A stretch of 64,000 bases of DNA from Allostella sp. ATCC 35155 (lineage in GTDB: Bacteria; Pseudomonadota; Alphaproteobacteria; ATCC43930; Allostellaceae). The position numbers were made by a program, and so were the translations under genes. Within the stretch, counting starts at the first letter, position 1, and each line of letters opens with the position of its first letter. The notes under the pieces are model-generated. The model worked only from the letters and a program-made list of their open reading frames with translations. It ran no database searches and was not told the DNA's origin. Of the stretch, positions 16,236 to 27,441 are shown one piece after another. The stretch spans positions 2,290,001 through 2,354,000 of the forward strand of contig AP019701.1 in the NCBI GenBank assembly GCA_006738865.1, written 5' to 3'.

Positions 16236-18281
16236 ATGACGACGGACAAGCTCGACCTGAAGGCGGCCGCGGAGCTCGAGGCTCGCTACGATCCCGAGAT
16301 GCACTTCCGCCCGATGGTGCAGCCGGCGAAGCTGGTCACGGGCGCGCTGCTGCTGGCGATGTCGCTCTGGCACATCTACATCGCCGGCACCGGCATGCCG
16401 CAGACCCATTGGCTGGCGGCCATGCACCTCGCCTTCGTGCTGTCGACGTGCTTCCTCGTCTACGGCGCGACCAAGCGCCACCATGACGACATGCCGCCCT
16501 CGCGCTGGTACGCGCCGGGCGGCGTGCCGCTGTACGACTGGGCGCTGGCGGCGATCGGCGCCCTTGCGGCCCTCTACATACCCTGGACGCTCGACGATCT
16601 CGCCTTCCGGGTCGGCAATCCGACCAATCTCGACATCCTGTTCGGCACGATCCTGATCTTCGTGGTGATCGAGGCGGCTCGCCGGTCGATGGGCTGGCCC
16701 CTGACGGTCATCGTGCTGATCGCGCTTGCCTACGCGCTCTACGGCTACGTCGTCCCCGGACTCCTGGCCCATCCCGGCTCGACCTGGGGTGGCGTGATCA
16801 GCCACATCTATCTTCTCGACCAGGGCATCTTCGGCATCCCCATCCAGGTGATGGCGACGCTGGTCTTCCATTTCGTGCTGTTCGGCGTGATCGCCACCCG
16901 CATGGGCCTGGGCCAGCTCTTCATCGACATCGGCTACTGCATCGCCGGCCGCTCGCCGGGTGGGCCGGCCAAGGTCAGCGTGATTTCCTCGGCCATGATG
17001 GGCACGATCTCGGGCTCGTCGGTCGCGAACACGGTGACGACCGGATCGCTCACCATCCCGGCCATGAAGAAGATCGGCTACCGGCCGCACTTCGCGGGCG
17101 CGGTCGAGGCGGCGTCCAGTACCGGCGGGCAGATCACGCCGCCCATCATGGGCGCGGCCGCCTTCGTCATGGCCGAGTTCCTGGCCATCCCCTATCTCGA
17201 CATCTGCATTGCCGCCGCGGTGCCGGCGCTCATGCATTATGTCGGCGTCTTCACGATCGTCCATTTCGAGGCCCGGCGGACCGGGCTGCGCGGGCTGACG
17301 ACGGAGGAACTGCCGCGGCTCGGCAAGGTGCTGTGGGAAGGCTGGCCGACCGTCATTCCGCTGGTCGTCCTCGTCACGATCATCTTCCGGGGCTACACGC
17401 CCTACATGGCGGCCTTCTGGGGCATTCTGGTCGCCCTGGCGGTCGGCGTGATCAACCCGCGCAGCAAGATGGGCTGGCGCGACATCCCCCATACGCTGAT
17501 GGAGGGCGCACGCTATGCCATCGCCGTCGGCGCGGCGGCCGCGGCGGTCGGCATCTTCGTCGGCGTGATCACCCTGTCGGGCCTCGGCTTCAAGGTCTCC
17601 TACGCGGTCACGCAGACCGCCGCCCAGGTCGCCGAGGACCTGCTGCCGCTGTTCGCCTTCCTGCCGACCGATGCGGTGACGCTACCGGATCTGACGCTGT
17701 TCTTCACGCTGGTCTTCGTCGGCCTCGCCTGCGTCGCCATGGGGACGGGCATCCCGACCACCGCCCTCTACATCATCCTGGCGGCGATCGCCGCGCCGGC
17801 GATCGTGCTGCTGGGCGTGCCGCCGCTGGCGGCGCACCTCTTCGTCCTCTACTACGGCGTCCTGGCCGACCTGACGCCGCCCGTCTGCGTCGCCGCCTAC
17901 GCGGCCGCGGGCATCGCCGGCGCCAATCCGTTCCGAACCGGCGTCCAGGCCTTCCAGATGGGCAATGCCAAGGTGCTGGTGCCGTTCGTCTTCGTCTACT
18001 CGCCGGTCATGCTGATCGTCGCCAAGCCGGGGTTCAGCTGGATCGACTTCGTGGTCACGACGGGCAGCTGCATTGCCGGAATCTTCTTCCTCGGCATGGC
18101 CATCGCCGGCTTCGCCTTCGGCCGGCTGGGGGGCCTGTCGCGGCTGCTGCTGGCGGTCGCGGCCGTGATGATGATCTCGCCGAACGTGTCCGCGACCATG
18201 CTCGGCATCGCGGTGGCAATGATCCCGCTCGGCCTCAACTGGCTGGCGGGACGCCGAGCGGGAAGCGGCGTGCCAGCCTGA
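16236..18281 (+). CDS. TRAP transporter permease, DctQ-DctM fusion (4TM/12TM)
   Basis: About 681 residues. The N-terminal region has about four membrane helices (DctQ-like) and the remainder the DctM core, with the signature GTISGSSVANTVTTGSLTIP and the second-half equivalent GMGIPTTALYIILAA-like stretch (here CVAMGTGIPTTALYI). The fused QM form is the standard partner of TAXI binding proteins; import is driven by an ion gradient. An alternative ATG at 16209 sits directly after the terminator stem and has no better ribosome site; 16236 is preferred. The last 47 nt overlap the 3' end of the convergent DUF1045 gene. Confidence 0.92.
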   Translation: MTTDKLDLKAAAELEARYDPEMHFRPMVQPAKLVTGALLLAMSLWHIYIAGTGMPQTHWLAAMHLAFVLSTCFLVYGATKRHHDDMPPSRWYAPGGVPLYDWALAAIGALAALYIPWTLDDLAFRVGNPTNLDILFGTILIFVVIEAARRSMGWPLTVIVLIALAYALYGYVVPGLLAHPGSTWGGVISHIYLLDQGIFGIPIQVMATLVFHFVLFGVIATRMGLGQLFIDIGYCIAGRSPGGPAKVSVISSAMMGTISGSSVANTVTTGSLTIPAMKKIGYRPHFAGAVEAASSTGGQITPPIMGAAAFVMAEFLAIPYLDICIAAAVPALMHYVGVFTIVHFEARRTGLRGLTTEELPRLGKVLWEGWPTVIPLVVLVTIIFRGYTPYMAAFWGILVALAVGVINPRSKMGWRDIPHTLMEGARYAIAVGAAAAAVGIFVGVITLSGLGFKVSYAVTQTAAQVAEDLLPLFAFLPTDAVTLPDLTLFFTLVFVGLACVAMGTGIPTTALYIILAAIAAPAIVLLGVPPLAAHLFVLYYGVLADLTPPVCVAAYAAAGIAGANPFRTGVQAFQMGNAKVLVPFVFVYSPVMLIVAKPGFSWIDFVVTTGSCIAGIFFLGMAIAGFAFGRLGGLSRLLLAVAAVMMISPNVSATMLGIAVAMIPLGLNWLAGRRAGSGVPA

Positions 18282-18936
18282 ACGGTTCGCCCGGCGCCGG
18301 TTCGGCGAACAGGGCCAGATCGGCAAAGGGCAGCGGCGCTCGGCAGAACGGCGCGACCAGCGGCGCCAGTGCCGCCCGTACGAGCGTGCGCTCGTCCTCC
18401 GCCAGGGGACCGGTCAGGGTCAGATGGAACCCGAAGCGGTCGAGCAGGTAGGGGTAGCCCCACCGCGCGAGCAACTGCTCCTGGCGCGGATCGAGCGTCG
18501 CCCGCCGCCGCCGTTCGAGTTCGGCGGCGGTCGGCGGTGCGCGCAGCGCATCGAGGCCGGTGACGCAGGCCGCCGCGACCGCCGCCAGCGTCGGCGACGG
18601 TGCCTCCGGCACGAGCGCCAGGAAGCGGCCGAGCGCCCGGAGGTCCAGCGGCGGCAGCACGAAGCCGGCAAGGCCGGCCGCGATGTCCGCGAGGCGTTCG
18701 GCGAGTTCGGGCTCGCTCTGACCCTCGGCCAGCCGGAAGGGCGGCTTCAGAGTGCCGTGGAAGCCGTACCGCGCCGGCTCGGCGACGATCTGCCCCAGCC
18801 GTTCGCGATCGACCCCGGCGATGGCGGGGCGTGGACCGATCGGCCCGCCCTCGGGGCACCGTCCGAGCCATCCCGAGGCGAATCGGGACAGCGGATGGTC
18901 GGCGGGCGGCGCGAAATAGACGGCATATCGGTACAT
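18235..18936 (-). CDS. DUF1045 family 2H phosphoesterase-like protein
   Basis: 233 residues. Two His-x-Thr motifs characteristic of the 2H phosphoesterase superfamily are plain: YGFHGTLKPPF near residue 57 and FGFHLTLTGPL near residue 167. It opens MYRYAVYFAPP, as in DUF1045 proteins. Members of DUF1045 occur in phosphonate-utilisation clusters, but no phn gene is visible here, so the substrate (a cyclic phosphodiester or phosphonate-derived cyclic phosphate) is unknown. The gene stands alone on the minus strand, overlapping the convergent permease at its 3' end. Confidence 0.78.
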   Translation of the reverse strand: MYRYAVYFAPPADHPLSRFASGWLGRCPEGGPIGPRPAIAGVDRERLGQIVAEPARYGFHGTLKPPFRLAEGQSEPELAERLADIAAGLAGFVLPPLDLRALGRFLALVPEAPSPTLAAVAAACVTGLDALRAPPTAAELERRRRATLDPRQEQLLARWGYPYLLDRFGFHLTLTGPLAEDERTLVRAALAPLVAPFCRAPLPFADLALFAEPAPGEPFRLARRFPLGVPPAS

Positions 18937-19047
18937 GGCGGCGGACCCTATCGGCCCCCGTCGGCCGGTGCCAGTGGATCATCGCGACGCCTCCTCCGTC
19001 GGGCGGGGCGCCACGTCGGAACGGCCGCTCGCGCGAAAGCACCCGGC

Positions 19048-19076
19048 TTCTCCCCGCGGGCGGATCGCACTATGCT
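19048..19076 (+). promoter_or_regulatory. Weak candidate promoter of the FAD oxidoreductase gene
   Basis: TTCTCC (19048-19053) and TATGCT (19071-19076) are 17 nt apart in the 287-nt gap between the divergent DUF1045 and oxidoreductase genes. The -35 is poor; I see no other clear signal in the gap. Confidence 0.25.
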
Positions 19077-19223
19077 GGCCCCTGGCGTGCCTGGAGCAGG
19101 GACGGGACGGCCGGCATCGAGGATCGGCGGTCGCATGCTTCCCAGGGCGCGCCGGAGCGTTTCCGTTCCGCCCGGTTCTTCCGACCCTCCCGCCAACGCC
19201 TCCGCTTCGAGAGGAGCCGACCC

Positions 19224-20540
19224 ATGGCCGCCCATCCGCTGTTCGCCGAGGGTTTCAAGACCACGCCCTACTGGTGGGAAGCCGCCAAGCCCGCACGCTT
19301 CGATGCAGCCCTGCCCGACCAGGCCGACGTGGTCGTCATCGGCGGCGGCTATGCCGGACTGAACTGCGCCCTGACCCTGGCCAGGGCGGGAACCTCGGTC
19401 GTCGTCGTCGATGCCGCCGAGATCGGCTGGGGCGCCAGCTCGCGCAACGGCGGCATGGTCTCGGGCGGGATGAAAGTGTCCGACCCCAAGATCGAGAAGG
19501 CTTATGGCGCCGACGTCGCCCGCGGCATCCGCGAGGACGGCTGGAGTTCCTTCTCGCACATCGAGGACCTGATCCGCCGCGAGGGCATCGACTGCGACTA
19601 TGTGCGCTCGGGCCGCTTCGTCGGCGCCCACACGCCCGCCGACTATGCCGGCATGGCCGCCCGCGCACCCAAGCTGCGCGAGGTCACGGGCGCCGTCGTC
19701 GAGATGATCCCGCGCGAGCGCCAGCGCGAAGAGATCGGCAGCGACTATTATTTCGGCGGCATGGTCGTGGAGGGCACGGGCAGCCTGCACCCGGCCAAGT
19801 ATGTCCGCGCCCTGGCCCAGCGCGTCGCCGACGCCGGCGCCGTCCTGTGCTCCCACGCGCGGGTCGAGGGGATCGTCCGGGAAGGGCAGGGCTTCGTCAT
19901 CAAGACCACCCGCGGCTCGCTCCAGGCGCGCGAGGTGATGGCGGCGACCAACGGCTATACGGGGGGCGTGACGCCCTGGCTGCGCCGCCGCCTGATCCCG
20001 GTCGGCAGCTACATCATCGCCACCGAGCCGTTACCGGCCGAAGTCACCCGCCGGCTCTCGCCGCGCGGGCGGATGTTCTCGGACAGCAAGAAGGTGCTCT
20101 ATTATTTCCGCCTGTCGCCGGACGGCGCGCGGGTGCTGTTCGGCGGCCGCGCCAGCTTCCGCCAGACGACGCCGGAGGCGGCCGCTCCGGTGCTGCACGG
20201 CTTCATGACCGGCGTCTGGCCGGAACTGGCGGGTACGAAGATCACCCACAGCTGGACCGGCAACGTCGCCTTCACCTTCGACATGGTGCCGCATATGGGC
20301 GTGCATGACGGCGTCCACTACGCCATGGGTTGCCAGGGCAGCGGCGTTGCCATGGCCAGCTATCTCGGCAACCAGGTCGCGCTGAAGATCCTCGGGCGCA
20401 CAAATCGCCAATGCGCATTCGACGGCCTGCCGTTCCCGACCCGTCCGCTCTATCGCGGCAACCCCTGGTTCCTGCCGATCGTCGGGTCCTGGTACCGGCT
20501 GTCGGACCGCGTGGCGCGCCTGCGCGCCCGCCCGCAATGA
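19224..20540 (+). CDS. FAD-dependent oxidoreductase (DAO/PuuB-like amine or amino-acid oxidase)
   Basis: 438 residues. N-terminal Rossmann FAD fold VVVIGGGYAGLNCALTLARA, then GWGASSRNGGMVSGG, and the C-terminal FAD-binding HSWTGNVAFTFDMVPHMG with a GCQGSGVAMA motif. This matches the gamma-glutamylputrescine oxidoreductase/glycine-oxidase-like group, including the early PYWWEA block. It oxidises a C-N bond of an amine or N-substituted amino acid; the substrate is not determined. A GAGAGGAG ribosome site precedes ATG 19224. The downstream metallopeptidase could start by ATGA overlap, so the genes are likely co-transcribed; amide hydrolysis by the peptidase could feed the oxidase. Confidence 0.85.
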   Translation: MAAHPLFAEGFKTTPYWWEAAKPARFDAALPDQADVVVIGGGYAGLNCALTLARAGTSVVVVDAAEIGWGASSRNGGMVSGGMKVSDPKIEKAYGADVARGIREDGWSSFSHIEDLIRREGIDCDYVRSGRFVGAHTPADYAGMAARAPKLREVTGAVVEMIPRERQREEIGSDYYFGGMVVEGTGSLHPAKYVRALAQRVADAGAVLCSHARVEGIVREGQGFVIKTTRGSLQAREVMAATNGYTGGVTPWLRRRLIPVGSYIIATEPLPAEVTRRLSPRGRMFSDSKKVLYYFRLSPDGARVLFGGRASFRQTTPEAAAPVLHGFMTGVWPELAGTKITHSWTGNVAFTFDMVPHMGVHDGVHYAMGCQGSGVAMASYLGNQVALKILGRTNRQCAFDGLPFPTRPLYRGNPWFLPIVGSWYRLSDRVARLRARPQ

Positions 20541-20569
20541 CTGCCCAAGAAGAAAGAGGCCGTTTTCCG

Positions 20570-21673
20570 ATGGATGTCCTGCAGTCCGTTTCCGCGAGCT
20601 TCGCCGTCGACTATCTCGAAGCGCGCCGCAAGTTCGCCGATGCCGTCGCCGAGACCGGCGGTCGCATGCGCAGCTATCGCAATCCCAACCGCGGACCGCG
20701 CGGCGAGGAGCTGGCGACCGACACCGCATGGTACGGCGCGCCCGACGCGCCGACGGTGATGGTCGCCATCTCGGGCACGCACGGCGCGGAGGGCTTCTGC
20801 GGCTCGGGCGCCCAGGTCGACTGGCTGCGCTCGGGCGCGCTGGCGTCGGTGCCCGGCAACGTCGCGGTCCTGATGGTCCATGCCATCAATCCGCACGGGT
20901 TCGCCTGGATCCGCCGGGTGACGGAGGAGGGCTGCGATCTCAATCGCAACTACATCGATTTCACCAAGCCGCTGCCCGAGAACCCCGGCTACGACGAGTT
21001 GGCGGATGCCTATATCCCGGCGGAGCTGTCAGGGCCGGCCTTCGAGGCCGCCGAGGAACGGGTGCGGGCCTATCGCGAGAAGCACGGCGTCTACGCCGCG
21101 TCCGTCGCCCGGTCCGGCGGCCAGTACCGGCATCCGGGCGGCCTCTTCTATGGCGGCAACGGCCCGACCTGGTCGCGCCGCACGATCGAGGCGATCGCCG
21201 CCGACGAGAAGCTGGCGGATCGCCGGCTCGTCGCCGTCGTCGACTATCACACCGGCCTCGGCCCCTACGGCTATGGCGAGCTGATCTGCGACCACACCGT
21301 CGACAGCATCAATGTGCGCCGGGCCAAGGAATGGTGGGGCGAATCCGTCACCGAGCCGCAGCTCGGCACCTCGGCCTCGGTACCCAAGCACGGGCTGGGC
21401 GAGATCGGCTGGGAGCGGATGCTGGGCGACCGGGTGTCGTTCGTCGCGATCGAGTACGGCACCTTCCCGCCGGAATCGGGGCGCATCGCGCTGCGCGACG
21501 ACCACTGGCTGCACAATCGCGGGCCGGTCGACTGGGATGCGGCCGAAACCCGCCGCATCAAGGCCGCGCTGCGCCGCCAGTTCTATCCCGACACGGACGA
21601 GTGGCGGGAGATGGTCCTGTGGCGGTCGCGCATGGTGATGCGCCAGGGCATTGAGGCGCTGGCGAAGGGCTGA
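20570..21673 (+). CDS. M14-type (DUF2817) metallopeptidase/amidohydrolase, copy 1
   Basis: 367 residues. All M14 carboxypeptidase landmarks can be placed: zinc ligands H71 and E74 in SGTHGAEGF and H227 in VVDYHTGLG, the substrate-carboxylate pair N125-R126 in CDLNRNYIDF, and the general base E295 in VAIEYGTF. The protein has no signal peptide, so it is cytoplasmic and probably trims an acylated amino acid or small peptide. ATG 20570 has an AAGAAAGAGG ribosome site; a second in-frame ATG at 20537 overlaps the oxidoreductase stop (ATGA) and would add 11 residues. Copy 2 follows directly. Confidence 0.84.
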   Translation: MDVLQSVSASFAVDYLEARRKFADAVAETGGRMRSYRNPNRGPRGEELATDTAWYGAPDAPTVMVAISGTHGAEGFCGSGAQVDWLRSGALASVPGNVAVLMVHAINPHGFAWIRRVTEEGCDLNRNYIDFTKPLPENPGYDELADAYIPAELSGPAFEAAEERVRAYREKHGVYAASVARSGGQYRHPGGLFYGGNGPTWSRRTIEAIAADEKLADRRLVAVVDYHTGLGPYGYGELICDHTVDSINVRRAKEWWGESVTEPQLGTSASVPKHGLGEIGWERMLGDRVSFVAIEYGTFPPESGRIALRDDHWLHNRGPVDWDAAETRRIKAALRRQFYPDTDEWREMVLWRSRMVMRQGIEALAKG

Positions 21674-21791
21674 CGCGGCCCTGCGGAGGGTAGATCCGCC
21701 CGCTTCCCCGCCGCGCCACCTTGGCCTTGGGCGGCGGGCGGCTACCGCTGCGCCCGCAATGGCTGCCCGAAAGGACGGAGGCCGCTCCGGG

Positions 21792-22895
21792 ATGGATGTC
21801 CTGCAGTCCGTTTGCTCCAGCTTCGCCGTCGATCATGCGGCGGCGCGCCGAAAGTTCGCCGATGCCGTCGCCGAGAGCGGTGGGCGGCTGCGCAGCTATC
21901 GCAACCCGAACCGTGGGCCGCACGGCGAGGAACTGGCGACGGATACCGCATGGTACGGCGCGCCCGACGCGCCGTCGGTGCTGGTCGCGATCTCCGGCAC
22001 GCACGGGGCGGAGGGGTTCTGCGGCTCGGGCTGCCAGGTCGACTGGCTGCGCTCCGGCGCCCTGCGGTCGCTGCCGGAGCCTGTCGCCGTGCTGCTGGTG
22101 CACGCGATCAATCCGCACGGCTTCGCCTGGATCCGGCGGGTGACGGAGGAGGGCTGCGATCTCGACCGCAACTACATCGACTTCTCCCGGCCCCTGCCGG
22201 AGAACCCGGGCTACGACGAACTGGCCGACGCCTTCGTTCCGGTCGCGCTGACAGGCCCCGATTTCGAAGCGGCGGAAGAGCGCATCCGAGCCTATCGCGA
22301 GGAGCACGGCCTGCACGCCGCCCTGGTCGCGCGTGCCGCCGGCCAGTACCGGCATCCCGGCGGCCTCTTCTATGGCGGCACCGGCCCAACTTGGTCGCGC
22401 CGGACGCTGGAGGCGATCATCGCCGACGAGAATCTGGCCGGCCGTCGGCTCGTCGCCGTCGTCGACTATCACACCGGCCTCGGCCCCTACGGTCATGGCG
22501 AGCTGATGTCCGACCACACGCTCGGCAGCATCAATGTCCGCCGGGCCAAGGAATGGTGGGGCGAGGGGGTGACCCAGCCCCAGCTCGGCACTTCGGCCTC
22601 GGTGCCCAAGCACGGGCTGGGCGAGATCGGCTGGGAGCGGATGCTGGGCGAGCGGGTGTCGTTCGTCGCGCTGGAGTTCGGGACATATCCGCTGGAATCG
22701 GCCCGCATCGCGTTGCGTGACGACCACTGGCTGCACAATCGCGGGCCGGTCGATTGGGATGCCCCCGAGACGCGGCGGATCAAGGCCGCGCTGCGCCGCC
22801 AGTTCTATCCCGACACCGACGAGTGGCGGGAGATGGTCCTGTGGCGGTCGCGCATGGTCATGCGCCAGGGCATCGCGGCGCTGGCGAAAGGCTGA
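21792..22895 (+). CDS. M14-type (DUF2817) metallopeptidase/amidohydrolase, copy 2 with altered substrate site
   Basis: 367 residues, a paralogue of the preceding gene with no indels and long identical blocks (for example NVRRAKEWWGE and the whole C-terminal 40 residues bar one). Zinc ligands H71, E74, H227 and base E295 are kept, but the substrate-anchoring Asn125 is Asp (CDLDRNYIDF). In M14 enzymes that Asn holds the substrate's terminal carboxylate with the adjacent Arg, so this copy probably prefers a different substrate. Other changes cluster at residues 149-154 and 240-246. A GGAGG ribosome site precedes the ATG. A strong palindromic terminator follows. Confidence 0.83.
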   Translation: MDVLQSVCSSFAVDHAAARRKFADAVAESGGRLRSYRNPNRGPHGEELATDTAWYGAPDAPSVLVAISGTHGAEGFCGSGCQVDWLRSGALRSLPEPVAVLLVHAINPHGFAWIRRVTEEGCDLDRNYIDFSRPLPENPGYDELADAFVPVALTGPDFEAAEERIRAYREEHGLHAALVARAAGQYRHPGGLFYGGTGPTWSRRTLEAIIADENLAGRRLVAVVDYHTGLGPYGHGELMSDHTLGSINVRRAKEWWGEGVTQPQLGTSASVPKHGLGEIGWERMLGERVSFVALEFGTYPLESARIALRDDHWLHNRGPVDWDAPETRRIKAALRRQFYPDTDEWREMVLWRSRMVMRQGIAALAKG

Positions 22896-22900
22896 CGCAG

Positions 22901-22926
22901 AGGGGCTCCCGGTTCCGGGAGCCCCT
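22901..22926. terminator. Palindromic bidirectional terminator
   Basis: A perfect palindrome: AGGGGCTCCCGG, a TT centre, then the exact complement, giving an 11-12 bp stem. It is placed between the convergent metallopeptidase copy 2 and TauD-type genes and can serve both strands. The T-tract is short on the plus side (CCATTCTT). Confidence 0.7.
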
Positions 22927-22939
22927 CCATTCTTGTCGA

Positions 22940-23974
22940 TCAGGCCGGCTCCGGCTCGCGCCGCGGGATCCAGCTGCGTTCCTCGCCGTCATATTCGCGG
23001 CCGGGATTGCCGCGGACGGTGGTGCGCCACATCAGGCGCCGGTGCCTGTCCGCGTCGAACCAGGTGGCGGCGTGGACGAGGCAGCGATTGTCCCAGATGA
23101 TCATGTCGCCGTCGTCCCAGTCCTGGGCGTAGGTGAAGTCCGGGCCGGTCAGGTGGTGCATCAGCTCGCGCACCAGTTCGGCTCCCTCGCTCTCCGGCCC
23201 CTTGCCGAGCCCGACGACCGGGCCCTCGATCCAGTCCATCTGGCCGTGTTCGCAGAGATAGAGCGACGGCTTGCCGGTGACCGGATGGATGCGCACCAGG
23301 GGCTGGCGCTGCGGCTGCTCGTGTGCGCGCAGCGGCTTGGGCGGCCGGCCGTCGCGGATCGCCTCGGGCGAGCGGTTGCTGCCGGGCATCACGTGCAACC
23401 CGTCGAGGTCGGCAATCCGCCTCTTGGTCGCCTCCGGCAACGCCTCGTAGGCGCCGGCGCAGTTGGCGAACAGCGTCTGGCCCTGGCCCTTCGGAACGGC
23501 GATGGCGGCGAAGAAGAGCGAGATGTCCGGCGGCGGCCGGCGATAGCTCTGGTCGGTATGCCAGCCCTTGCGATGCGGATACTGCATCGGTAGCCCGCCA
23601 TCGGCCCTGCGCGGCGGGTCGGGCAGGGCCGGCGGCGGCTTGCTGGCGGGCGGCATGTTGGAGACGACGAGGATCTCCTTCACCGTCTCGTGCACCTTGC
23701 TCCGCTCGGTCAGGGTCTCGTGGTAGTTCTCGACCTCCGGGCCGAACAGGCGGCTCAGCCGGACGAGCAGTTCGGGGTCCTGGCGGATGCCGTGCAGGCC
23801 GGGCACCAGCAGCAGGCCCTCGTAGCGGTAGAGGGCATCGGGCACGGCCTGCGGCGCGGCCTCGGCGGCGGCGATGAAAGCCTGGGTATAGTCCGGGCCG
23901 GCGGCCCCTTGCAGGCGGACCAGTCCACCGAACGGGGAATTCGGCAGGGGAACGATCTCGAACCCGGCGCTCAT
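22940..23974 (-). CDS. TauD/TfdA family Fe(II)/2-oxoglutarate dioxygenase
   Basis: About 344 residues. Iron ligands fit the 2-His-1-carboxylate facial triad: H139 and D141 in GWHTDQSY and the distal H301 in NRCLVHAATWF, with R317 (LMWRTTVRG) for the 2-oxoglutarate carboxylate. The enzyme hydroxylates a small acid with release of CO2 and succinate, often cleaving C-S, C-O or C-N bonds. The substrate is not identifiable here. The ATG at 23974 begins MSAGFEIVPLP, the normal start of the family; the frame is open 21 codons further. Its 5' gap to rluE is 114 nt and holds no clear terminator. Confidence 0.9.
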   Translation of the reverse strand: MSAGFEIVPLPNSPFGGLVRLQGAAGPDYTQAFIAAAEAAPQAVPDALYRYEGLLLVPGLHGIRQDPELLVRLSRLFGPEVENYHETLTERSKVHETVKEILVVSNMPPASKPPPALPDPPRRADGGLPMQYPHRKGWHTDQSYRRPPPDISLFFAAIAVPKGQGQTLFANCAGAYEALPEATKRRIADLDGLHVMPGSNRSPEAIRDGRPPKPLRAHEQPQRQPLVRIHPVTGKPSLYLCEHGQMDWIEGPVVGLGKGPESEGAELVRELMHHLTGPDFTYAQDWDDGDMIIWDNRCLVHAATWFDADRHRRLMWRTTVRGNPGREYDGEERSWIPRREPEPA

Positions 23975-24088
23975 CGTCGGCAGTCCTCGGCGTTTGGCAG
24001 GGACCGCCAGAGTGCGGCAGCCGAATGCGAATCTCAAGGCGCGGGCATCAAGGAGGCGGGTAGTTTTCGGGCGCCTTGAACGGCGCGG

Positions 24089-24703
24089 TCATCGCGCCCG
24101 TCGCCGCGGTCCAGCCGGCCGGCGCGCCGCCGGCCCGCTCCCAGGCAAGGCCGCGGATACGTCCGCCCGGCGCCACTGGCCCGGCGCCAGCCCGTCGAGC
24201 GTCCAGGCACCGACGCTCCAGCGCACGAGCCGCAGCGTCGGGTGCCCGACCGCGGCCGTCATCCGGCGCACCTGCCGGTTGCGCCCCTCGCGGATCGTCA
24301 GTGCCAGCCAGCGGTCGGGCACGGTCTTGCGGAAGCGCACCGGCGGATCGCGCGGCCAGAGGTCGGGGGCATCGATCAGGCGCGCCTCGGCCGGCAGGGT
24401 CGGGCCGTCGTTCAGGTCGATTCCCCCGCGCAGCAGGGCGAGCGCGTCCTCGTCCGGCACGCCCTCGACCTGGACAAGGTAGGTCTTGGGCAGCTTGTGC
24501 CGGGGATGGGTGATGCGGGCCTGCAGCTCGCCATCGTCGGTCAGGATCAGGAGGCCTTCGCTGTCGCTGTCGAGGCGCCCGGCCGGATAGACGTCCGGCA
24601 GGTCGATATGGCCGGACAGGGTCGGGCGCCCCGCCGCCGTGCCGCGGTCGCTGAATTGCGACAGCGTGCCGTAGGGCTTGTTGAAGAGGATGACCTGGCT
24701 CAT
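24089..24703 (-). CDS. rluE: 23S rRNA pseudouridine synthase, RluE type
   Basis: 204 residues. It opens [16 protein letters not shown], the RluE-type start, and carries the catalytic Asp motif [19 protein letters not shown], then [16 protein letters not shown] and the late [20 protein letters not shown]. It lacks an S4 domain, as RluE does. In E. coli RluE makes pseudouridine 2457 in 23S rRNA. The C-terminus has an extra Arg/Pro-rich tail of about 20 residues. It diverges from queA across 114 nt. Confidence 0.85.
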   Translation of the reverse strand: MSQVILFNKPYGTLSQFSDRGTAAGRPTLSGHIDLPDVYPAGRLDSDSEGLLILTDDGELQARITHPRHKLPKTYLVQVEGVPDEDALALLRGGIDLNDGPTLPAEARLIDAPDLWPRDPPVRFRKTVPDRWLALTIREGRNRQVRRMTAAVGHPTLRLVRWSVGAWTLDGLAPGQWRRADVSAALPGSGPAARRPAGPRRRAR

Positions 24704-24817
24704 CGGCTGGCGTCCCGCACCCCATCGCCCTTGTCCCGACCGGGGGTGCGCGCCCGGCAGCGCCCCGCGGTCGACGCTCGCATATTGCCGCGCAAATCCC
24801 TATATCTCGCGGCCCCG

Positions 24818-27428
<2,611 letters not shown>

Positions 27429-27441
27429 CATCCGCGCGGCC

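Larger units (their letters stand above)
20530..22899 (+). repeat. Tandem gene duplication (two copies 1222 bp apart)
   Basis: Copy 1 runs from about 20530 to 21677 and copy 2 from about 21752 to 22899. Homology starts in the last codons of the oxidoreductase (GCCCGCAATG in both), includes the ribosome-binding region and continues without indel through the whole coding sequence to the shared TGACGC after the stop. The two coding regions are the same length. Confidence 0.85.

Noticed and set aside
24801-24806. TATATC as a queA -10 box
   Set aside because: The -35 position holds no match; kept only as a remark under queA.
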